From a virus, in IMG/VR virus record IMGVR_UViG_3300008012_000023, positions 28,982-92,981 of that record: 64,000 nucleotides of DNA; one strand, 5' to 3'. The notes below the pieces were generated by a model. The model ran no database searches. It saw only the letters and a program-made list of their open reading frames with translations, and had not been told where the DNA came from. Of the stretch, positions 54,901 to 61,152 are shown in pieces; the first letter of the stretch is position 1; each line of letters begins with the position of its first letter. Position numbers and translations under genes: made by a program.

Positions 54901-55635
54901 TCTTATTCAGAAACATCAACAAAAATACAAGTTTTCACAGCAACACCGGGAGGTCTTAACAAAGATCAGGGTGGCATTGTTGTCAGCGACTCCCTTGGAG
55001 CCACGTATGACGATGATGCTGTGCGAATTGCGGGATTTGGTTCCTTGTCAGGTGACACTCCATCACTGTTTGACTCGTCAAATGCCAACTACTACACCGA
55101 TCATGCATGGTCCGGAGCAGTCACAGTGGCAGGAACCAACGAAGCAATAGTCAGACCAAGTGCTTCCAGCACCGGTTCAATCAAACATTTCACAACAGAT
55201 CTAAGTTCGGGATATCTCCCATCAGGTCCAGACCTGGCAACAGGTAGATCTGGAGCACAATACTACACATTCGCATTCAGACGAACTTCGGTAGCAAACT
55301 TCACAGTGACACTGACAGGAACAGTTTCGGGATTCTTTATTGCGGCACCAGGCACAGCGATAGATTCCGCTTCGACCTTGAACGGTTGGCTGGATGCCAG
55401 CATACAATATGCGGGATCGGGTGTACCAGGAGCAGACACAGGCAACGGAGGAAACGGTTCCAATGGTTGTGCATTCACAGGCGGAGATATTATTTCAGAC
55501 GGAACAAGTTATTCAAATCAATCATTTACTTTGACGTTGGGATCTGAAAATGCTTCCAATGCCACTGGAAATGTTATTTTGTGTAGAGTAAAATTAAATT
55601 CAGGAGACAGTGTGACAGCACTGAGCATAAGTTAA
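51964..55635 (+). CDS. Large structural protein with PKD/Ig-like domains, 1223 aa
   Basis: N-terminal virion-type block (FNKIGGDLLESNLLRATDIAFQTDLLYIDVDNNRVGIKTNSPG) shared with the genes at 57640 and 61153, then the LIVEGETTQLDTQNLEVEDNIIVLNKN module and a KKYVDDQISS linker. From ~225 come at least three PKD-like domains: TITWGDGDVTTATSDSTPSHTYAENSG, YEVDWGDTTTSTIAS...LSHTYNNSA, and YTWNFGEGD...IANTFN. Further beta-rich repeats run to ~1080, then YTFAFRRTSVANFTVTLTGTVSGFFIAAPGTA and GNGGNGSNGCAFTGGDI at the end. PKD domains bind glycans or act as spacers in surface proteins. Likely a long host-contact fibre. Stop overlaps the next start by one base (TAATG). Confidence 0.83.
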   Translation: MAFNKIGGDLLESNLLRATDIAFQTDLLYIDVDNNRVGIKTNSPGNFALDVNGAVRVQNDLTVVGDLIVEGETTQLDTQNLEVEDNIIVLNKNNSAATDAGIMINRGDALDDAVFYWDETVDKFRLGTTPQDGSTVTDFSNVTLAKLQIGEPVADADATTKKYVDDQISSVSSSGVTGDNVELRLPDDSTFGDGAYLGLTSTTSVTQAIDDLNETMDNIRAGTYLKSVSFVADQTSISLNDTVTLTITTTPTAGANTRYTITWGDGDVTTATSDSTPSHTYAENSGSPYTVTVKAFENDAAVTDSSGSFATSTRTNYITVATAEPVVNFFMYSAASGGSPITSADNGATVYLENTTTNTNGATVTYEVDWGDTTTSTIASDSAAGGVSGSRLSHTYNNSAADDGSSIGTGSGDTRYTITLKLLTHSTADPAVIPATENKNFDVYSDHTVEYSVTDSTIRGVNEESTSGFPVTFTNDTATNPGPQSTFSSNIYTWNFGEGDANTNVNVGSGASGDTGNTIANTFNLSSGQQSGGTTQTYTTSLSLANGHSNSPFTYNMNIIVEPDVRANIAATAVTVSTGSGDNQYTLYDTTDLDSNNRALARFTNTSQNADDYDYDYFDDSSDIVNIVEDGASAGTIAATLDKNFTGTSNGAFTTRFRAHGTPDTIEQDDEETITWTMKAVPAAPADLSTKSLTLSDSAQGTSPKLCAGFDDNTSSFATLTAGDSLNTTTARRYTSGTIDTNTVTNFYNGATGTLSAAINASADGSKAFTTAENETGTFTSLVVTSNVDYDTVVATYPQRLYLVASARITKALSGYTVGVNAQRLEHTTTGNTNLVHVVRDDITATPTTTIGTVTENVAGTYEYVSGIPYYDTSSPSLTVSGTSVANFTGQAYADIVDPHEIDPGTNQESTSGSIISNLNFTYANVDGTSSFLTGGIPNTDTGVASAYTLGDLTVPLTSSPIMSIQTIKARSKNANGTGSYSETSTKIQVFTATPGGLNKDQGGIVVSDSLGATYDDDAVRIAGFGSLSGDTPSLFDSSNANYYTDHAWSGAVTVAGTNEAIVRPSASSTGSIKHFTTDLSSGYLPSGPDLATGRSGAQYYTFAFRRTSVANFTVTLTGTVSGFFIAAPGTAIDSASTLNGWLDASIQYAGSGVPGADTGNGGNGSNGCAFTGGDIISDGTSYSNQSFTLTLGSENASNATGNVILCRVKLNSGDSVTALSIS

Positions 55636-56657
55636 TGGCAATCACAGACGCAAAAAAAGTTGACTATTTGTGGAAGAAGATAGGTTATGGTGTTGCCAAG
55701 ACCGATACCAATGCCAACAAGAAGGCACCCAATGAATCTATTGCGTCACCATTGTTATTGAACGGAGCAAACACTTGGAACAGGGCAGACCAAATTCCTG
55801 CTGTGTTGCCGGGATCGACAACAGGTGTTGTTACAGTTTATCCAACCAGCACACCCACAGAAGCAGTGGTCGACAACACAACAGTCGAAGCAAACAGGAC
55901 CTGGAAAACCAATTTGATCGACTGGATACCACCAGAATTTGGTTCCACATATCAGGTAAAAGTTTACATCCATACTTCTTCAGATGCGGCCAATGCCGCG
56001 TCTTCGGGAACACAGGTGTTTGCCACAGGTTCGGGCAATAACGACGAGTGGTTCTTTGACTATCAGGCAGGTGTTCTACACTTCATTGGCAGTAACTTGC
56101 CCAACGGTGTAGATTTCACAGGAAAATCTGTCTATATAGCAGGTGGTCGATACACAGGCACAAAAGGTTTACAAAACATTACTTCTAACACAGGAAACTT
56201 TGAATTCAGTGGTTCCACAATGAACCAAACTGTGACCGATGCCGATGTCACGTTTGACACGGCAGGATCGGGCAGTTTCACATTTAGTTCAACAACCGCA
56301 GTGAATCTTCCTTCGGGAACAACAGCGGAGAGGCCGACTGCTACTGCGGGTATGTTGCGTTTTAATTCTGAAACCGGCAAATACGAAGTTTCGGAAGATG
56401 GCTCAACATTTACAACACTAAGAACCGGATCAGAAGCAGGTGACATCACTAAAGATATTTTTACTGGTGACGGCTCAACGACCAATTTCACAATGTCAGT
56501 ATCACCCACAGATGAAAACACAATCATTGTGTATATCGATGGCGTCATGCAGGAGCCAGATACCAACTACACCATTTCGGGAACCACTGTGACCACAGTG
56601 GGAGAAGCCGCACACCCGGGTGCCAGGATCGTGATAATGCATGGATTCGCCGACTAG
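55635..56657 (+). CDS. Fibre-type structural protein, 340 aa
   Basis: N-terminal AITDAKKVDYLWKKIGYGVAKTDTNANKKAPNESIASPLL, followed by TWKTNLIDWIPPEFGSTYQVKVYIHTSS, DEWFFDYQAGVLHFIGSNLPNG and GKSVYIAGGRYTGTKG. The C-terminal half is LPSGTTAERPTATAGMLRFNSETGKYEVSEDGSTF, then [44 protein letters not shown] and IVIMHGFAD. The same terminal order of two modules is found in the genes at 50629 and 57640. Coupled to the PKD-protein gene. Its stop overlaps the convergent gene by 4 nt. Confidence 0.8.
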   Translation: MAITDAKKVDYLWKKIGYGVAKTDTNANKKAPNESIASPLLLNGANTWNRADQIPAVLPGSTTGVVTVYPTSTPTEAVVDNTTVEANRTWKTNLIDWIPPEFGSTYQVKVYIHTSSDAANAASSGTQVFATGSGNNDEWFFDYQAGVLHFIGSNLPNGVDFTGKSVYIAGGRYTGTKGLQNITSNTGNFEFSGSTMNQTVTDADVTFDTAGSGSFTFSSTTAVNLPSGTTAERPTATAGMLRFNSETGKYEVSEDGSTFTTLRTGSEAGDITKDIFTGDGSTTNFTMSVSPTDENTIIVYIDGVMQEPDTNYTISGTTVTTVGEAAHPGARIVIMHGFAD

Positions 56658-57013
56658 GCTATTGTGATTCCTGTGGGAGTGTACACCACTTGCCATTTCT
56701 TCAACTCACCCGTCAGTCTGTTCACAGTGGACAATTCTGGAACGATCTCCCATTCAAATTCTGGTTGTCGGATGATAAAATCATACACATCCTGTCCACT
56801 CTCCAACCACATATTCACTCCCTGTAGATCGTGGTTGCTGTCTATCCTGTACGATTTCCTTAGTATCAGTCTGCACACTCTTTCTACTTTTTGCCTAAAC
56901 AGATTCATCTGTTCCACTAGATCTGGTCTTTCTTGTAAAACATCGTAGGACCTGTTTCGGCAAGGAGCGGGCCATCTAACGGTCAAGTGATACTTGAAAT
57001 TTTTATTTGCCAT
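56654..57013 (-). CDS. Hypothetical protein, 119 aa
   Basis: I start at ATG 57013 (MANKNFKYHLTVRWPAPCRNRSYDVLQERPDLVEQ), inside the last codons of the upstream gene (11-nt overlap). Basic, helical middle (MNLFRQKVERVCRLILRKSYRIDSNHDLQGVNMWLESGQDVYDFIIRQPEFEWEIVPEL) and an end TGELKKWQVVYTPTGITIA. No membrane segment or known motif. Not fibre-like. Forms a two-gene minus-strand unit with the Rossmann-type gene. Function unknown. Confidence 0.65.
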   Translation of the reverse strand: MANKNFKYHLTVRWPAPCRNRSYDVLQERPDLVEQMNLFRQKVERVCRLILRKSYRIDSNHDLQGVNMWLESGQDVYDFIIRQPEFEWEIVPELSTVNRLTGELKKWQVVYTPTGITIA

Positions 57014-57545
57014 TTTTGATTTCTCCAAATTGGTTGTAATCGATAACCTCCATGTTGTCGTATGCGTCAAACAGATGGATCTTAGAAGGATTTGGTTTCC
57101 TTACATAAAAAATATTGCTGAAATGGTTGGCTCCCAGTATCAACATTAGTGTCGCCCTCTCGTCTAGGTTCTCTATGTCGTATCCGAAAAGATAGATATT
57201 TTTCTTTTCCAACCATAGAGCCAACATCAAGGCCAGGCTCTGATCGCTGAGATTTTCTGTGGTTTTGCCGGTGCTTTTGACATAGGGCAAAGAAGGCAAG
57301 TTGTCTATCTGTTCAAAAAAAACATATTTTTTGTAAAGTTTGTCGGGAGCAAGTATGATTGTATCCCTGAAACTGGGTGTGTTTAGCATATCCTGAAGCC
57401 TTGTTTCACTGGCCACAGTTGCGTAGGTAAAACTGTTGTTTTTGTGCGTGTTTCCTGCCACCACGGTGTCGCTGAAAGAGACCAGTTTTTGAAGGTCATA
57501 TCGCACGGGAGCGGGTCCGATAACTACGCAGTTTTCTGGGTTCAT
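57003..57545 (-). CDS. Rossmann-type, sialyltransferase-like protein, 180 aa
   Basis: N-terminal NCVVIGPAPVRYDLQKLV, then DTVVAGNTHKNNSFTYATVASETRLQDML, and ALMLALWLEKKNIYLFGYDIENLDERATLMLILGANHF. The plan (short N-terminal nucleotide loop, second short VVAGN strand, late Y-x-x-G-Y-D strand) is the same as in the protein at 42366 (VLGNGES, FACNG, YVLGFDY). The two may be distant paralogues of a glycosyltransferase or DUF115-like group. Shorter than typical GT42 enzymes. A GTTAAATA late-like motif lies 12 nt before the ATG. Confidence 0.55.
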   Translation of the reverse strand: MNPENCVVIGPAPVRYDLQKLVSFSDTVVAGNTHKNNSFTYATVASETRLQDMLNTPSFRDTIILAPDKLYKKYVFFEQIDNLPSLPYVKSTGKTTENLSDQSLALMLALWLEKKNIYLFGYDIENLDERATLMLILGANHFSNIFYVRKPNPSKIHLFDAYDNMEVIDYNQFGEIKNGK

Positions 57546-57557
57546 AGTGTATTGTAC

Positions 57558-57565
57558 TATTTAAC
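57558..57565 (-). promoter_or_regulatory. Late-promoter-like GTTAAATA (leftward)
   Basis: GTTAAATA on the minus strand, two mismatches, 12 nt before ATG 57545. Modest support. Confidence 0.35.
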
Positions 57566-57586
57566 GGGCACAAAATCAAGTTTTAC

Positions 57587-57594
57587 AATAAATA
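57587..57594 (+). promoter_or_regulatory. Late promoter AATAAATA
   Basis: One mismatch to consensus, 45 nt before ATG 57640. The leader contains a TTTGGAG ribosome site, so this is an ordinary leadered late gene. Confidence 0.6.
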
Positions 57595-57639
57595 CTGACG
57601 TTATAACACAAAAAAAAACAAACGTTTGGAGATTAAACA

Positions 57640-59874
57640 ATGGCAATAGGTAGAATATCAGGACAGATGTTGAAGTCTAACCTTTTAAGGTCGGGCACGG
57701 ATTTAGCATTCGAGACAACATTATTGGTCCTTGACGTAACAAATTCAAGAGTGGGTATTGGTACAGCCAGCCCAGCAACAACTTTTCACGTATCGGCGAC
57801 TGACGCATTAAGATTACCAGCAGGTTCAGATGCACAAAGACCTGGTTCACCAGCAAACGGTGACATCAGATACAACTCAGACCAGGCAAGGATCGAAGGT
57901 TATTCCAACGGTGCTTGGGCCAACCTGGCATCGGGCACACTGATCAAGGATTTAGACGAGGACACATCAGTCGACGTTGAACCTTCATCGGATCTAGATG
58001 AAATACATTTCTCGGTAGCAGGCACAAAGCGAATGAAAATCGCGGGAGCAACTATCGAAGCAGGTGTCACAGGAATCTCGACAACAGCATCGACAATCAC
58101 AAGTTTGACCACTAACGGCGACATCACGTTCACTCCAAACGGAACTGGTAAAGTGATAGTGACAGATGGTACAACATTACAGACTAACACAGCAGACATC
58201 AATGGTGGTGCAATCGACGGTGTCACAATTGGTGCGGCTTCGGCGGCGACACACTTGAATGTAAGCGGTGGTACAGTTACAATTACTGACACTGGCGGCG
58301 ACGGTACTATGGACGGTGTGATCATCGGTGGTACAACAGCGGCGGCTGGTACTTTCACAACTGTAACTACAACAGGTAACGCTACCATTGGCGGTAACTT
58401 GACAGTACAGGGTACAACCACAACTATCGATTCAACAACATTAGTGGTTGAAGATCCACTTATCCAATTAGCCAAAAACAACTCAGGCGGAGCGGCGAAC
58501 ATATTTGACCAAGGTCTATTCTTCAACAGGGGATCGTTGGACAACGTTTCTTTCCTATGGGACGAATCAGCGGACCAATTCGTGTTCGCGGTGACATCAG
58601 CAGAGGATGGTACAACAGCAGGTAACGTTACTATTGACAGTTACGCAGATCTTCAGATCAAAAACTTAACCGCAAATGAAATTACTGTAGACGGACTATT
58701 ACTGTCTGATAACCAGATCGGCGGAACAAGATCGAACGACGACATCTTGATCGTGCCATCGGGTACAGGTTCAGTGAGAATTGACAAAGTCGACATCAAC
58801 GGTGGTGCCATCGATGGCGCTATCATAGGTGCCAATTCGGCGGCGGCTGGTACTTTCACTACATTAGAAACATCACAAACAATCACGGTAAATGCAGATT
58901 CACAAGCAGTAAGAATTGGTGCTGGTAATGACCTGCAGTTATCACATGACGGCACAAACTCTATCATAAGCAACGCAACTGGTGACTTACAGATCACTGG
59001 TGTCGCTGGATCAGAAGTTGTGTTCAACGAAGCAGGTGCCAACATCGACTTCAGAATAGAAGGTGACACAGACACTGATCTATTCGTAGTTGACGCATCA
59101 GCAGATGGTATTGGTATATCCACAGCGGCTGGTTCGGTCAGTTATGTATTAGATGCTTCTGGAAGCACTGACGCATTTAGATTACCATCAGGTAACACAT
59201 CGGCTAGACCTACAGCGGCAACTGGTATTATTAGATTCAACTCACAGACAGGAAAATACGAAGGTTGTACAGACGGATCAACTTACGTCGAGTTCGCAAC
59301 TGCGGGCGACACACCGATCTTCTCAAAAGTTTCTGCGACAGGTGATGGATCTACAACTACTTTCACTGGTTTCTTTGGCTCTGCTCCGGCAAACGCCAAC
59401 AACGTGTTCGTTTACATCGACAACGTTTACCAGGAACCAACTGAAAACTACACAGTATCATCAACAAACATCACGTTCACTAGTGCTCCTCACTCGGGTG
59501 CGAGAATATTCGCAATCTCAGGTGCTGACAACACAGCACTGGTATCGGGAGGAGTTGCGAGATCAGAGACAAGTTCGACCAACTTCACGTCGACTGCTAC
59601 TACACTCATGAGTTTCAATGCCACGACTTACAGATCAGCAGAAGCATTTATCACAACAACTGATAGTTCGAACGCTGAATACGAAGTGGCCAAAGCATTG
59701 ATTGTACACGACGGCTCAACTGCCTATGTCACAGTTTATGGTCAGACTTCTTCTACAGGATCAGACCTATCAACTTACTCAGCGACACTGTCAGGTGGCT
59801 CTGTGCTGTTACAGGGAGTATCAGCAGGCGGTCAACAGTCAGCCAAGGTACAGTACTCGTTATCAGGCGTATAA
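57640..59874 (+). CDS. Tail fibre-type structural protein, 744 aa
   Basis: N-terminal AIGRISGQMLKSNLLRSGTDLAFETTLLVLDVTNSRVGIGTASP, nearly the same as in the gene at 61153, suggesting the same attachment site on the virion. Modules follow: LPAGSDAQRPGSPANGDIRYN; a repeated DINGGAIDGVTIGAASAATHL type; LTVQGTTTTIDSTTLVVEDPLIQLAKNNSG; RIGAGNDLQLSHDGTNSIISN; LPSGNTSARPTAATGIIRFNSQTGKYEG; GDGSTTTFTGFFGSAPANANNVFVYIDNVYQEP. The last ~100 residues (ATTLMSFNATTYRSAEAFITTTDSSNAEYEVAKALIVHDGSTAYVTVYG) are one copy of the unit that is tandemly repeated in the next fibre gene. Ended by a terminator. Confidence 0.85.
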   Translation: MAIGRISGQMLKSNLLRSGTDLAFETTLLVLDVTNSRVGIGTASPATTFHVSATDALRLPAGSDAQRPGSPANGDIRYNSDQARIEGYSNGAWANLASGTLIKDLDEDTSVDVEPSSDLDEIHFSVAGTKRMKIAGATIEAGVTGISTTASTITSLTTNGDITFTPNGTGKVIVTDGTTLQTNTADINGGAIDGVTIGAASAATHLNVSGGTVTITDTGGDGTMDGVIIGGTTAAAGTFTTVTTTGNATIGGNLTVQGTTTTIDSTTLVVEDPLIQLAKNNSGGAANIFDQGLFFNRGSLDNVSFLWDESADQFVFAVTSAEDGTTAGNVTIDSYADLQIKNLTANEITVDGLLLSDNQIGGTRSNDDILIVPSGTGSVRIDKVDINGGAIDGAIIGANSAAAGTFTTLETSQTITVNADSQAVRIGAGNDLQLSHDGTNSIISNATGDLQITGVAGSEVVFNEAGANIDFRIEGDTDTDLFVVDASADGIGISTAAGSVSYVLDASGSTDAFRLPSGNTSARPTAATGIIRFNSQTGKYEGCTDGSTYVEFATAGDTPIFSKVSATGDGSTTTFTGFFGSAPANANNVFVYIDNVYQEPTENYTVSSTNITFTSAPHSGARIFAISGADNTALVSGGVARSETSSTNFTSTATTLMSFNATTYRSAEAFITTTDSSNAEYEVAKALIVHDGSTAYVTVYGQTSSTGSDLSTYSATLSGGSVLLQGVSAGGQQSAKVQYSLSGV

Positions 59875-59895
59875 TAGATAACAAACACTAAATTC

Positions 59896-59938
59896 AACCC
59901 CCTGCGGTAAATAACAACACTGCAGGGGGTTTTCTTTT
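59896..59938 (+). terminator. Terminator with long loop
   Basis: AACCCCCTGC (59896-59905) pairs with GCAGGGGGTT (59922-59931), a perfect 10-bp stem, then TTCTTTT. The 16-nt loop contains GGTAAATA. Confidence 0.88.
59906..59913 (+). promoter_or_regulatory. Late-like GGTAAATA inside terminator loop
   Basis: Two mismatches to consensus. Predicted start near 59919, so the new transcript would not contain the upstream arm and could not form the terminator. ATG 59980 follows after a GAGGGAGAAA ribosome site. Confidence 0.4.
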
Positions 59939-59979
59939 GCAGGAGTATATCAAACATAACATGAGGGAGAAATGGAACC

Positions 59980-60999
59980 ATGACAACTAGAAATTTTAGA
60001 GTCAATAATGGTATATCGGTTGGTGACGTAACAATAAGTGCTTCATCTAACACGATCACAGGAATGTCCGCATCAGCGCCATCGAGCGACGGTGACGCGG
60101 CAAACAAAAAATATGTGGATGATCAGATCTCGGCGATATCGCAAACAGCGATCACGTCTGGGACCACTAATGCCACAGTAAACGCAACAACATTCACAGT
60201 CACAGCATCTGGAAACACAGAACTTACAGTTGACGACGGTGGTGTAAGGATTTACGGTAACCTGACAGTGGACGGCACAGAGTCCATCATCAACACACAG
60301 AACTTGTCGGTTGAAGATGCGATCATCTCAATGAACAGGAACCTTTCAAGTTCAACGGAAATGCCAAGATTCACTGGTATACACGCACACAGGGGATCAG
60401 GTTCAACACTGACAGAACAGGACCCTTACTTTGTGTGGGATGACGCTTTCGCGGACGACGGTACGAGTATCTATGGAAACACAGGTGGTGCCTGGACTGC
60501 CATGGTGTCAACTCACAACGAAGGCTTGGAGACTCCAAACTCGGACTTCACACTAGCGGACATGAGATGTAACGTGATGCACGCCACGTCAACTTCGGCC
60601 CAATACGCCGACGTTGCTGAAAGATTTGCCGCTGATGCTCCAATGGCTGAAGGTGCTGTTGTAATGTTAGGTGGAACACAAGAAATCACAGAAACAACTG
60701 AAGACAAATCAGATTCTGTATTTGGTGTTGTTTCTTCTAAACCAGCATATGCCATGAATGCACTAGCAGGCAACAACGAATCACACCCGTTTGTGGCAAT
60801 GACAGGTAGAACTCCAGTGAGAGTATCTGGTACTGTACAAAAAGGTCAAAGATTGGTAACTTCATCCATCAAAGGAACTGCCAGAGCAGTGGAAGATGGT
60901 GAAACTATCAACCCATTCCACGTTATTGGTAGAGCACTTGAAAGCAAAACCGATGCGGATATTGGCATGGTAAATTGTGTGGTGAGAACCAACAACTAA
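59980..60999 (+). CDS. Fibre-type structural protein with QYAD/G2-like C-terminal domain, 339 aa
   Basis: Starts TTRNFRVNNGISVGDVTISASSNTITGM, with a KKYVDDQISAIS linker, LTVDGTESIINTQNLSVEDAIISMNRN, and PYFVWDDAFADDGTSIYGNTGGAWTAM, the last also present in the gene at 1-1325. The C-terminal ~140 residues begin ATSTSAQYADVAERFAADAPMAEGAVVMLGGTQEI and end VNCVVRTNN, matching the C-terminal domain at 4390-5874. It is thus a plus-strand relative of the left-cluster fibres with a different N-terminus. Confidence 0.83.
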   Translation: MTTRNFRVNNGISVGDVTISASSNTITGMSASAPSSDGDAANKKYVDDQISAISQTAITSGTTNATVNATTFTVTASGNTELTVDDGGVRIYGNLTVDGTESIINTQNLSVEDAIISMNRNLSSSTEMPRFTGIHAHRGSGSTLTEQDPYFVWDDAFADDGTSIYGNTGGAWTAMVSTHNEGLETPNSDFTLADMRCNVMHATSTSAQYADVAERFAADAPMAEGAVVMLGGTQEITETTEDKSDSVFGVVSSKPAYAMNALAGNNESHPFVAMTGRTPVRVSGTVQKGQRLVTSSIKGTARAVEDGETINPFHVIGRALESKTDADIGMVNCVVRTNN

Positions 61000-61005
61000 T
61001 AAATA
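60998..61005 (+). promoter_or_regulatory. Late-promoter-like AATAAATA before a terminator
   Basis: One mismatch, but it is directly upstream of a strong terminator at 61025, so any transcript would be about 40 nt long. Probably fortuitous or relict. Confidence 0.3.
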
Positions 61006-61024
61006 TTACAACTTTTTAGTAGTA

Positions 61025-61054
61025 AAAGGGCGGCTTCGGTCGCCCTTTTTTTTT
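61025..61054 (+). terminator. UUCG-loop terminator, copy of the gene 23 terminator
   Basis: Arms 61025-61034 and 61039-61048 with TTCG loop and nine T. Stem and loop identical to 47002-47025. Confidence 0.95.
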
Positions 61055-61059
61055 AGGCG

Positions 61060-61067
61060 TATAAATA
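61060..61067 (+). promoter_or_regulatory. Late promoter TATAAATA
   Basis: Perfect consensus 6 nt after the terminator, 85 nt before ATG 61153. The leader holds a 14-nt perfect palindrome AGAGCATATGCTCT (61108-61121), CGGCC/GGCCG arms (61081, 61100), and an AAAAGGAG ribosome site. Confidence 0.78.
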
Positions 61068-61152
61068 CTCATACTGCTGTCGGCCGGCAATGACAACGAG
61101 GCCGTGTAGAGCATATGCTCTGCTAACAAAATTATAAAAGGAGTACCAGAAT

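Noticed and set aside
57900-58544. Minus-strand open frame of 214 codons
   Set aside because: Antisense shadow of the 744-aa fibre gene, without ribosome site.
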